NCBI GenBank assembly: GCA_965644295.1
Contig: CBFFRP010000442.1
Coordinates: forward strand, 86,941 to 150,940
Source: Paraphysomonas bandaiensis
Taxonomy: Eukaryota; Chrysophyceae
DNA: 64,000 bases
Direction: 5' to 3'
Shown piece by piece: positions 32,518 through 42,549 of this stretch. The notes beneath the pieces are model-generated. The model was not told the DNA's origin and did not search any database. It saw only the letters and a list, made by a program, of their open reading frames with translations. The position numbers were made by a program, and so were the translations under genes. How positions within the stretch are numbered: the first letter of the stretch is position 1; the number at the start of each line of letters is the position of its first letter.

Positions 32518-33952
32518 ATAAGGCTTTATTTCATGCGATGTAACTTCCAGACAACTGTGTAGAATTACCGCTGTACAATTATAAATTAGCTTATTTCACG
32601 GTATACTCGAACATAGGCTCTATAACACGCCAGTAGCAGTAAAACTAATAAAAACTCGTTCGAGTAACTTAATGAGGAAATTTGCCCTTATAATATATAC
32701 CATATACCTTCAGGATGGTCAAATTACATATTAGTATACCACAATAAAACGAGCTTCTATCTGCCTTATAGTTTGTACTTCTTCAATTTCTATTATAAAT
32801 GTAGGTAGGTCAACAACAGAATCTACCTCTAGAGACGGAAGTTCTGTCAGATCAGGGATAAGGAACAATATATTGCAATACTATTGTTAGATAGCGTCCC
32901 ATCAATAGTATTGATGGATTTTTTAAACCGGCCCTACAATACTATTTCAATATATTGCAATATATTAGTATATGACTAATCAGTAAGTAAACACATCTGT
33001 AGTTTCCATTTTTAGTACTCCCTTGCTATTGTTATAAGGTCTAAGGTCACTTGATAATCAAACCCACTACTCCTAACTAATTAAAAGTTTCCTCATACTC
33101 ATCCTCTGAGCCATCATCGGTGACATCTAAGTAAGTGATTATATACAGTTAGAAGTTAGATAATTTTTATAATTCTGTTCCCATACTCCTTCCCTACTCT
33201 ACTATCTACTATATAGCTATATAGCTATGTACTATATAAACTATATATATAATATATACTATACACTAGGTTTCGCTAATTTTCCTTGATAATATATAGT
33301 TTCATATTTCAACTTCTTTTGAGATGTCACCAACCATGTGTCAATTGAAACTTAGCAGACAAGTATAGAGCCACCAGACCTCAGGCCTATGTGAGTATAA
33401 AATCAAAAGAATATACAATGGCTGGCCAAAGAATAAAATATGTCACTAAAAGGATTAAACCTTACGACAAAGATCAAAACGATAATAGTTCAACATAGAA
33501 CTCTAAAACTAAATTGCGGTGCGGTGCACCACTACGCGATATCAGTGTCTATTGCTCAAATAGATATCAAGAGCACTGGCACTGCATACGTACAAACACA
33601 GCAGGCCCATTCGGAGACAGCATCGAACTACACATTATTACCTTACTTCATCTTGTAAGATATTGACGCCTGATGAATCCATCGGGTTTTCTTCGAGCTA
33701 GTGATAGAAGCAAGAGGACCTCACATGCGTAACGCACAAATCTACATAGAGATAGCGATGTCAACTGTATTCTATGTATATGTGCTGTATACCACACCCT
33801 CATACCGGATGCATATATGCATTATATGCATGCAGAGAGATTGTGGATGTACAGTACTGGTGTGCTGTATGGGTGTACGCCTACAGCAGAGCTGTATGTT
33901 ATGGTCACAGTGCACTGTATAGTATCTACGATGGATACTTATACTTAACGAC
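32518..33952. other. AT-rich intergenic region
   Basis: About 1.4 kb without a supportable gene. It contains a diverged MITE copy (32853-32967) and TATAGCTATA-type words near 33210-33280. The last 200 bp are rich in TGTACAG/TATGCAT words and precede the monooxygenase start. Confidence 0.45.
32853..32967. mobile_element. Diverged copy of the CAGGG MITE
   Basis: Begins CAGGGATAAGGAACAATATA and follows the reverse complement of the 30023-30185 element through TTGCAATACTATTGTTAGA and ATTGATGGA; the far inverted end is degraded. Orientation is opposite to the first copy. Confidence 0.65.
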
Positions 33953-35404
33953 ATGACTTCATCTACCAGTGCTGATGTGGTGATAGTGGGGGCCGGCTTA
34001 TCAGGCATAGGCGCGGCTTATTTTTTACAGCGTAACTGTCGCGATAAGCGTTATATCATACTGGAGTCGCGGGATGCCATCGGCGGCACATGGGATCTAT
34101 TCAGATATCCAGGAATACGATCTGACTCCTCGATGTACACCTTCGGCTACTCGTTCAAGCCCTGGATTGGAAAGAAGTATATCTCTGATGGGCCCTCTAT
34201 CTTAAGTTACATTCACTCGACAGCGTCTCAATATAGCATTATGAGTAACATCAAACACGGATACTCAGTGCAAACTGCAAGTTGGGATTCCAATGATTCG
34301 CGGTGGCATTTAACTGCTCTGAATAAAGCTGGGAATATTGTACACTTTGATTGTAGCTTTCTATTCATGTGTACTGGGTATTATGACTACCAGAAGGGAT
34401 ATACACCAGAATTTCCAGGTTATAGCAGGTACAAAGGTATTCTGGTGCACCCTCAGCAGTGGCCATCTGACCTTAACTATGATAATAAGGAGATTGTGGT
34501 AGTGGGATCTGGAGCAACTGCTGTTACTTTAGTGCCTGAGTTGGCTAAGAGAGCCAAACATGTGACAATGCTACAGCGGTCACCTACTTATATTGCAGCC
34601 CTGCCATCAGAAGATTCTTTTGCTAATAGGCTGTATCGTATGTTGCCCGAGAGTATTGCTTTCTTGGTGATTAGGTGGCGCAGCATTATTAGGCACTATC
34701 TCAGCTACTGGTACACTCGGAAAAATCCTCTCAAAGTCAAAGCCATGATAATTGATGGAATTAAAGCTTATTTAGGGCCAGAGTTTGATGTGGATAAGCA
34801 CTTCACGCCAAAATATAACCCTTGGGACCAACGTTTTTGCTTGTGTCCTGATGGAGACTTTTTTGCTGCTCTCAAGAATAAGTCTGCATCAGTCGTCACG
34901 GACCACATCAGTACTTTCACTGAGACTGGAATTTCTTTGCAATCTGGCCAAGAATTGGAAGCAGATATAATTATAACAGCTACTGGTCTTAACTTGAAGA
35001 TACTTGGAGGGGTTAAATTTACAGTTGACGGTATGAGATTGGACACCTCACAGTGCTACATGTATAAAGGAGCCTTATTCAGTGGAGTTCCAAACCTTGC
35101 TTGGTCAATGGGATATACGAACGCGTCATACACCCTCAAGTGTGACCTAACGTGCGAGTATGTGACTCGTATTTTAAACTTAATGGACAGGAATGGATAC
35201 AGGTCTTGTACGCCAACACCTTTGGGACCCCCAATGCCTCAACGTCCTTTGCTGGACCTGACTTCCAACTATATTATCAGGAGCATGGAAATGTATCCGA
35301 AGCAAGGGAACCGCTTTCCATGGAGATATAATAACAACTACTTTAGAGACGTTCTTATCATGCGATATTATCCATTAAGGGACAAGGAATTAGTCTTTGC
35401 GTAA
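33953..35404 (+). CDS. Flavin-dependent monooxygenase, Baeyer-Villiger type
   Basis: Intronless 483-aa FAD/NADPH enzyme of the class B flavoprotein monooxygenases, which insert oxygen next to a ketone or hydroxylate small organics. Seen: FAD-binding GAGLSG at residues 13-18, the GGTWDLFRYPGIRSDSS block usual after the first Rossmann fold, NADPH-binding GSGATA at about 185-190, and a fingerprint Y160-x-G-x3-H-x3-W170-P171, one residue (F to Y) off the Baeyer-Villiger consensus F-x-G-x3-H-x3-W-P. ATATGLN near the end matches the conserved D/ATG motif. Length fits bacterial homologues (about 480-500). The start ATG at 33953 gives the Rossmann strand nine residues in, as expected. Lack of introns among intron-bearing neighbours fits, but does not prove, acquisition from bacteria. 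Substrate unknown. Confidence 0.9.
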   Translation: MTSSTSADVVIVGAGLSGIGAAYFLQRNCRDKRYIILESRDAIGGTWDLFRYPGIRSDSSMYTFGYSFKPWIGKKYISDGPSILSYIHSTASQYSIMSNIKHGYSVQTASWDSNDSRWHLTALNKAGNIVHFDCSFLFMCTGYYDYQKGYTPEFPGYSRYKGILVHPQQWPSDLNYDNKEIVVVGSGATAVTLVPELAKRAKHVTMLQRSPTYIAALPSEDSFANRLYRMLPESIAFLVIRWRSIIRHYLSYWYTRKNPLKVKAMIIDGIKAYLGPEFDVDKHFTPKYNPWDQRFCLCPDGDFFAALKNKSASVVTDHISTFTETGISLQSGQELEADIIITATGLNLKILGGVKFTVDGMRLDTSQCYMYKGALFSGVPNLAWSMGYTNASYTLKCDLTCEYVTRILNLMDRNGYRSCTPTPLGPPMPQRPLLDLTSNYIIRSMEMYPKQGNRFPWRYNNNYFRDVLIMRYYPLRDKELVFA

Positions 35405-37248
35405 CAGACTTACCAAAACTGGAATGTAACATTTCATTGTGAAAAGTATCGTGATGACTCCCAGTGATTTCTATTTCAGAATACACGACTCACAACATAA
35501 CAGCATACTGATTTGAATACTTTTTACAGGTAATAAGCGTTTTGCTAGGTGATAATGCAATAGTGAAACAAAATGAAATCTTGTTCATTCAATTTTGTTA
35601 TTAGAATGTTCGCGCTTATACATAGAAAAAGCAGTGACACAAGTTGTAAACAATAAAGAAGGTACCGAATTTCTTAAATTAATACGTATTATCCACCCAA
35701 TGGAAGGATTCGAAAACTGTATAACAAATACACTGAGCTATAGTATTATTAGATTTGTCCCATTTCGACATTAAGGACATAGTGTAGGGATAGCTGGTTC
35801 AATCATCAAGCAACGCATTAATATCTAGATTCGCTGACTCTATGCAGTCGTCCACCATCCCGCCAGCTTATACACAACATACTCAGATGTGAGGGCTACT
35901 TTACCGTCTATGCCCCCCCCCACCCTCCCGTGACAACGAACACGCGTGACCATTAAAATATTGAAATTACCTACCAGAAAATAAAATCGTGTCGATAGGC
36001 TATCCCTTCCCTTGACATCTATATATACTTATTTCAAATTTGTCCTAACGTGACCTACATGCGTATGTCGTAGGACAGATAAGGCACTGACTTAGAACTC
36101 CTCTCTCTCTGAAAACGAATCGTATTGCCAATAGATCGGGGCTGCATGTCAATTACTTTCTGTTTACACCTAATGGGTGCCTTAATGTGGTCAAATTGCA
36201 TTAATTGAAATTGTCAATCATAACTGCAATTGACTCCAGCTAGCTTCAATTAATTGATTAAAAAATACTCATAAGTTCCTTGTCCCGCCAATATTGGGCT
36301 AGCGTCCGATGAGTACAGAAGGTTATATTGGGTCAGCTGACTCTTTCATTCCCACTCTTGTGCCTAGAAAGTAGAACAGGTATGAATACCGTAGGAGAGT
36401 AGTGTGTGTAGAATCGTAGAATCAGTACAATTTCTGTTTACACCTAATGGGTGCCTTAAAGTGGTCAATATGCGACAAGTAGGATTCTGTTGAGTTCTTA
36501 GCAGATCCTGCTACTGACATATATACAATGTATGATGTAATTCACGGCTTGATGCATTCAACAAACCTACTCTACACATACCGAATAAGGAATCACTATT
36601 CGATAAACAAGCAAGAAGGGATCATCAGGTGTGTATTAAAAAGTGGTCTACTTTCTCATGGTGTATGACTCCTTCTTAGAAGAGTGTATCAAAGAAAGCC
36701 GCAAGTGCATTTTCTACCTTTAGAATCCTTCCGCTACTCACACTGGCTAGAAGCTGTTGCGATGCGTACTGATTCATTGATTTGTGAAACAAATGGAGCT
36801 TTCGACAGAAGCGCTCTATTTAAAAGCGAATACACGAACTGGCGATGAGAAGAATCCCATCTAGCAGAGCATTGTTATAAACTGTACACAACACTAGCAC
36901 TGCACACTATACCATACACAGTACCTCTGGGCCGTATCTTGCGGCTCCAGATTTTTCTGCCTCCTTCTTGTTTCATGAAACTACAGTGGACTACTGTATC
37001 TACAGCACATTTTCACCGAAACTTTCACAAAAATTACGCAGCAAAATCGGATTCTGTGCACAAAAATCATTTTTTTACATTTAAAATTCCGAATTTCTGG
37101 ATTTGGCGGAGCATTTATTTCGGTTACTCACAAGTGACTGAAGATACGCACACACAGCGCAACAGACGCAAGCAGCACTGCAAGAGCACGATAGTAATCC
37201 AATCACTGCCTTCAGGTGCTGCTGTGACAGGAGGGTGCAACTTAAAAC
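35405..37248. other. Intergenic region with a 38-bp direct repeat
   Basis: About 1.8 kb with no supportable gene. A 38-bp direct repeat is listed separately. A C9 run occurs near 35921. The right end is the promoter side of the lipase gene. Confidence 0.45.
36157..36468. repeat. Pair of 38-bp direct repeats 236 bp apart
   Basis: 36157-36194 and 36431-36468 share 37 of 38 bases (core TTTACACCTAATGGGTGCC). Inside the core, CACCTAATGGGTG is an imperfect palindrome. The intervening sequence has no reading frame. It could be two copies of a small element or the ends of one. Confidence 0.75.
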
Positions 37249-38010
37249 ATGGGAGGTGGAATTGCAAGTCATATGCACGCTACTGATCTAAATGATGCTG
37301 AGCTCCTTCAGTTACTGGCTATTTGTGCTCATGATGTTTACACTTTCAGTGGAGAATATCTCGCCGACAAGTTGACTTTGGAATACAATGAAATAGAAGA
37401 CGGAGCCAACGAGAATGAAATACAATTCGGAGTGTATACGATCAAATCGACGAGCACTGATAAAGCGGGACAAAAAATAATGGCATTCCGAGGAAGGAAC
37501 ACACTGAAAACAACGCGACAATTGAGAGATTTCGCATCAGGAGGACAGTACATTCGATCTGTTCTAGAAATTGCGTGTAGCATGACACAAAAACATGGTG
37601 TTCAATGGGTATGTGGACATAGTTTAGGCGGAGCCTTTGCTGAATGTGTATGCTCAAAGCATGGAATCGGTGGTGCCGCTTTCAACACATGGGGGCCATA
37701 TTCATCCTCTCAACCATACAGCTTATTGCTCGGCAATGCATTTACAGGAGTACCTTTCGAAGTTCACCTCACCTCGGCAGACCCAATGATGCAGTACTGG
37801 AACGACCGCCACATCTCAGCACCGAAATGGCACCACCATATGGGAGAAGGCATTAGCGAGGATTCTGCCGCCAAGATGAGTAGAATACGCAGCCAAATCA
37901 ATCAGGAATCTCCACCAGAAGATTTAGACAACGCTTTGAACAGTGAGGATGGTAAAGAGTTGTATAAAATTCACTCCATGGATGAAATGGTGAAACAATT
38001 CGTTCAGTAA
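37249..38010 (+). CDS. Class 3 lipase-like alpha/beta hydrolase
   Basis: Single-exon 253-aa hydrolase resembling fungal lipase class 3 (Pfam Lipase_3). Nucleophile elbow GHSLGG at about residue 123 with the catalytic Ser, preceded by the oxyanion-hole-like strand IMAFRGRNT, as in AFRGT of the family. Downstream candidates for the catalytic Asp and His are SADPMMQYW and the His-rich WHHHM. No signal peptide: the N-terminus is MGGGIASH, whose Gly2 could be myristoylated, so a membrane-associated cytosolic enzyme is possible. Length is short for the family, close to compact domain-only members. Start chosen because it is the first ATG in frame. Substrate (lipid or other ester) not determinable. 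Confidence 0.75.
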   Translation: MGGGIASHMHATDLNDAELLQLLAICAHDVYTFSGEYLADKLTLEYNEIEDGANENEIQFGVYTIKSTSTDKAGQKIMAFRGRNTLKTTRQLRDFASGGQYIRSVLEIACSMTQKHGVQWVCGHSLGGAFAECVCSKHGIGGAAFNTWGPYSSSQPYSLLLGNAFTGVPFEVHLTSADPMMQYWNDRHISAPKWHHHMGEGISEDSAAKMSRIRSQINQESPPEDLDNALNSEDGKELYKIHSMDEMVKQFVQ

Positions 38011-38369
38011 TTCTCCGTCGCAGCCAGTCTAGTGTTTTACTTCATAGCAGTTCCATTAGGTGCACATGATGTATACCATGGTTCCCATTGTTACCTTGTT
38101 ACATGAAATGTATAATGTACTACAATTATTATTGGCTCTAGAAGTTGCCTTGGCAAGCTTGTAATGATCTGTAGTGGTGTTGGAACACTGTATCACTACA
38201 TAATTTCACCAAGCTTCGCAGGTTGTAGTCAACTATAATTGCAATTATTACTTGATGTCCCTATAAATTGAATTTCGATTACTTGTAATAAATTGATACT
38301 AGCTGCAAACACAGCTTGCTCAGCTGTAATTTCATTCCAGAGGCGACAATTCATGCTTAAAAACATAGT

Positions 38370-38815
38370 GAATGTCTTATTAGTAGCGATAGGTGTTTAA
38401 AGGTCTTATTATTATTAGCAATAGTCTTTAAGAATCAGCACCAGTTTAGTAGCTAGAAGAAAACTAGTCAAGCTAGATAGACGTCTACCTGTAACTAACT
38501 AGTACAAACTCTATATATCCTACTATTTAACGCTGTGGAGGCTGCTTGTGTGTCACCGCAAGCACCAAGGTACAACCACTTTCACTCAAAGCAAATGTAG
38601 TGAGCAAAAAACGTTTATATACCTATATACTATATACCTGACATCTACTGACTTCAGGAGTTTTGATGAATGAAGGTGACCAGCCCAGATGCCTGACTTC
38701 AGCATGCAGCCCAGTACCCCGGATGCCTTTGAGATGAGCCCATTCCCGAATGAAATATATCCGGTACTTATCACCCATAACACCACTAAAAGGTGCGAGT
38801 CCGACTTTGTTGAGG
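38370..38815. mobile_element. Long-inverted-repeat family, copy 3
   Basis: Collinear with 10085-10600: TACTATTTAACGCTG, GCTTGTGTGTCACCGCAAGC, ACCAAGGTACAACCACTTTC, CCTGACATCTACTGACTTCAGG, GCCCAGATGCCTGACTTCAGC, CCCGGATGCC and finally AAGGTGCGAGTCCGAC near 38798. Only one terminal repeat is present. It lacks a coherent ORF. Confidence 0.6.
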
Positions 38816-39183
38816 GGACTTACACCTTAGACAACGTATACGGTGCAGATAGTGTTACTATCTTAAATGTCCTTAATAGTAATAATGTAATACTACCCAA
38901 GAGTATGGAGGGAGTAATGCATGCAGTATGCAGTCATTCAATCTGTACTTCGTACCAGTGACTGAAATTAGTTCCTTGTATTGAAAGCCATCCTTCCAAT
39001 ACTCAAGATATTCGTTTTCCATCTTGCACTTTAACTTTCCCTAGCAATATATTTTACAAGAGAAAGTATCATCTAAATTAAAAAGAATGATAGAAAATAA
39101 AACACCAAATAATATAGAAGTCAGATTAGCAAAGAAATGGAATACGCTTCGCACCGCAAAGAGATATGTTGAGATTCAGTGAC

Positions 39184-39341
39184 CACGGCACGAGCGCAAC
39201 AATTAATTGTAATTGCAATTTAATTGCATGGAATATATGTAATAATTGCAATTATATTTGCGCGAGCTATAACTAATAATAGCAATTTAATTTCTCAAAA
39301 ATATTTGCAATTAAATTGCAATTAATTGTTACGCCGCCCTG
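39184..39341. mobile_element. Fold-back MITE-like element
   Basis: Inverted ends CACGAGCGCAACAATTAATTG on the left (partial match) and CAATTAATTGTTACGCCGCC on the right, with ATTGCAATTTAATTGC palindromes between. On the minus strand it starts CAGGGCGGCGTAACAATT, linking it to the 15542 element (GCGTAACAATT) and to the CAGGGC ends of the other MITEs here. Confidence 0.6.
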
Positions 39342-39470
39342 ATTGCTTGATAAAATCAACTCTGTCACCACACTAGGGCATGCCCTAGAAATGGAGCAAG
39401 GTTATATGCTAAATTGAGCACTGTGTACAGAGATTTTATAACCTCTGCGAGTTTAGTTGCTATTAATTAA

Positions 39471-40444
39471 TTACTTCTTTCCAGTGGCCATATGCTTGGC
39501 AATGCTGTCTACAATATCAGAGACTAGCAAACGCTGTGTGTAAAAATCAAGAAACTCTCCATCAGGGCCAATCAGGTATAGTACAATAGAGTGATCAACC
39601 AGGTATTCCTCCTCCACATCGTCATTATCATCAACCTGCATTATAATTCCATAATGTCAATTTTCGATTGGATATTCCACACTTGTATAAACACACCTTA
39701 CTGAAATACACACGAAACGCTCTTGTAGCCTCTGCAATTTGATCCTTTGTTCCAGTCAAAAAACTAAAACTCTTGTGGAAATCTGATAACATCAATCAAG
39801 TTGATATACATGTATGTCGCAAATATATACCTTGGCTATAATGCTTCAGCTGCCCAATTGTATCTCTCGCTGGGTCAACTGAAATAAATACAGGTTTCAA
39901 AGTGCCTAGTTTTCTTCGTTCTGCGCATGAATATTAAGGAGGTATGAGCCACAGAAGTAGAAACTATACCAACTTCGTCCATGACCTTTCCAACCTTAAC
40001 AAGTTCACTTGGACAGATATCAGGGCAGTGAGTAAAACCGAAATAAAGTAACATATATTTTCCTCTAAACGAGGCGTCAGTGACGGGAAGACCATCTTGG
40101 TCGAACATCACAAATGGGCCTCCAAGAGCAGGCTTCCCAACAGATGTCACGTCCGTAACAGCTGAAATGATAAAGAGTTAATACGCTTCTAGTAATACCA
40201 CAACTGCACCTTGATTCTTCCTCTTCTCTTTCTCGATCTCAAAATATGCAACTGTTCCACCGCAAAGCAATGCCAATAGGCCTAAACTCGGCCATGATAT
40301 GAGGACCTGTTGTTGACGCTCACCGCCATACGAAAACATTCTCGCCTGAGTCAGACTCATATGAGGGCATCCCACACGGCGCTGTGCCTTCACATGCCCT
40401 AAGACTTTTGTTCTGTTAATTCGCTGAAGTCCTCTGTAGAACAT
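39471..40444 (-). CDS. SCO1: SCO1/SenC copper chaperone for cytochrome c oxidase
   Basis: 255-aa mitochondrial inner-membrane protein that delivers copper to the CuA site of COX2. Minus-strand exons: 40444-40210, 40161-39970, 39920-39831, 39782-39697, 39635-39471, separated by GT-AG introns of 48-61 nt; total 768 nt. Seen: a basic N-terminus (MFYRGLQRINRTKVLG) as presequence, a membrane span about residues 50-66 (WPSLGLLALLCGGTVAYF), a thioredoxin-like fold with copper ligands C124 and C128 in FTHCPDICP and H216 in YLVDHSIVLYLIGPDG, plus VFISVDPARDT encoded across exon 3. All three copper ligands are present, so it should be functional. The exon joins restore the family's usual order without gaps. 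Convergent with the lipase. Confidence 0.96.
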
Positions 40445-40809
40445 TCCTTCGTCCTATTGGGTTATATGATGTTTGGGAATGGTACACAGTACAATGGAGC
40501 ACTCTGTAGCATGCAGACCCATATACACTGCCTTGCACTCTGCTGGGCTGCTGTATACAGATAACAATACCATGAAATACACGGTAGCACCATCCATAGC
40601 AGCAGTGTATTCCAGAATTGTACCGCATTTTGTTCACAATTCTCAAAAGTGTGCATAGAAATAGGTGTATTTTTCGAAAAGTAGCAGTTGTGGCCGGCAT
40701 ATCCCTGCATAAATAGCATATGATGACTATAGAACTGCATATATATATATATCGCACTGTCTTCATAGTTAGAGACCCGCACGCCTTATTGTAAGGTGAT
40801 ATAGTTGAG
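40445..40809. other. Divergent promoter region
   Basis: About 365 bp between SCO1 (-) and the SAM-GAF gene (+). An (AT)n run sits at 40739-40751, roughly 60 bp upstream of the SAM-GAF ATG. No defined element beyond that. Confidence 0.4.
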
Positions 40810-42549
40810 ATGGAGTCGAAGGAGGGACGAGTTCTCCCGGATGATATCGATTGCTTTGAGTGGCTGGGAGAGGTGGGGATGGAGCAGTACACTGAAACGT
40901 TTTTAGCTAATTTTACTTACGGCGGGAAGTTCCTGTCGAGGAAGCGATTGAGTCAAGTCCGAATGAAGGACTTCCCGAAAATGAATATAACTAACTTTCA
41001 TCACCAAAAAATTCTCCACAAACACATAAAATTAACCCTCCAGCACGAATATTCGAACCCCGGCAGAAGAAAAGAGTCCAAGATACTCTCACCGTTCAAG
41101 GCTGCAGAGTGTAAGATCATCAAACGAGATTTCAAGGATAAACAAGAGAGTAATGGAGATATGAAGCCAACACCTGAGCTTACCGGTGTAGTTCGAACTA
41201 ATAAAGAGGCAGAGCCAAAGAAACGATCCTCTCGTCCAACCATTAGGAAGCGTAACTCTTTTGATGCGAAGGCCTGGGAATCAATTAATAAGCTCCGGGG
41301 GGAGGGGACCAAGAATGCAGATCATCTTAGAGGAGCAGTTACTTATGAAGTGAGTAGATGTTTTTCTCGTGGATTATGCATATGACATGTATTGTTCGTT
41401 CTTCCGCGACTGATTTTAGAAAATTACCCACTTTTAGTGTTCATATTGCTGTTGTTTTATTGTTTTGCCGTGCAGCATGAGAACAAGACAGATGGAAAGA
41501 ATCCAAGAAGGGTGATTCGACGGCGCTCAACGTTCGATGGTTTACCCTCGTTAATCAAGGATAGCAGCAGCAAAGGGAAGCTGTATGGCAACATGGTATG
41601 TGTGTTCGAATGTGTATTAAGTCGTGTATTACGCTAGGTCTATGGTGGGTTTCAAGGAATATTTGTGTACCGTAATTATGATATGATAACGATTGCATCT
41701 TATACCGTCGAGAGATAATCTGCTTTGTTTGTAGGCTCAGCAGTTTAACATTCTCCAGAGTAAAATGCTTCAGATCCAAGAGCGACACTTGCAGAACATC
41801 AAGGAGACGGTGGGTTGTGATATTGTCAGCCTGCTGTTTTTCAATGATCAAACGCGAGAGTTGATGCTCTGCATCAACGACAGATGGTACAGAGTCCCGT
41901 GTGAGAGTGGGTTGGCAGGGTGGTGTGTAATCACCGGTGAGACCCTCAATATACCGGATGCATATCAAGATCACCGCTTCAATGAGTAATGTACCTGTAT
42001 AGCTGTCTGACTTATTTGATTGATGTATACAGAAATATTGACAAGGCGACTGGATATCGTACGAAAACGATCCTGTGTTGTCCGCTGCGTGCAAACCGTG
42101 GCGGTGGTAAGGTCGTTGGAGTAATTGAGCTTATTAACAAGAATAATGGGGAATTGTTTGATTCCAACGATGAGGACCTCTTAAGCCAAATGGTTAACCA
42201 TATTACTGACGATATGGCTACCGAGTTTGCGGAGCTGCTTGATTTGAATAGCGCTATTTCAACATTCGCCTCTCCGATACTTCCTAGTGATATTGGAGAT
42301 TCCACGAAAAAGAGGTATGCAGGCGCTACTGGTTCCACGAGAGCGTACGATAACCTTGTGAAAACAACCAAGAAATATTTAGAGGAGAGATCGGAGAGCG
42401 GTGAACCGTCGCCTTCCATCAGACTGGGATCAGATGCTACTCGTTTGGAGAGTGAAAGGGAACGTAGAGACCGACGGAAAAACTTTGGGGACAAGTTGAA
42501 CCAGGAAATTGAAGCCAACCCTGAATTATTGCACGTACGCAAGGGATAA
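40810..42549 (+). CDS. SAM-GAF domain protein
   Basis: 475-aa predicted cytosolic signalling protein. Exons: 40810-41349, 41476-41595, 41735-41985, 42033-42549; introns of 126, 139 and 47 nt, all in frame. N-terminal SAM-like domain (about residues 14-76: FEWLGEVGMEQYTETFL ... KILHKHIK), a long basic linker (PKKRSSRPTIRKRNSFD, then RRVIRRRSTFDG: two similar R-x-R-x-S-F-D blocks that resemble basophilic kinase sites), then a GAF domain (about 225-345) of the phosphodiesterase/adenylyl cyclase type with LFFNDQTRELML, GLAGWC, LNIPDAYQDHRFNE, TGYRTKTILCCP and VIELINK. No catalytic domain follows; the tail is charged and helical. The GAF may bind a cyclic nucleotide or only dimerise; I cannot tell. 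The SAM domain suggests self-association. Confidence 0.87.

Larger units (their letters stand above)
38011..39470. other. Repeat-bearing convergent intergenic region
   Basis: Lies between the 3' ends of the lipase and SCO1 genes. Contains a copy of the long-inverted-repeat family (38370-38815) and a fold-back element (39184-39341). A frame at 38689-38961 spans repeat sequence and is not credible as a gene. Confidence 0.5.

Noticed and set aside
38689-38961. 90-aa plus-strand frame
   Set aside because: Lies across the edge of a repeat copy, is not open in the other copies, and has no domain.
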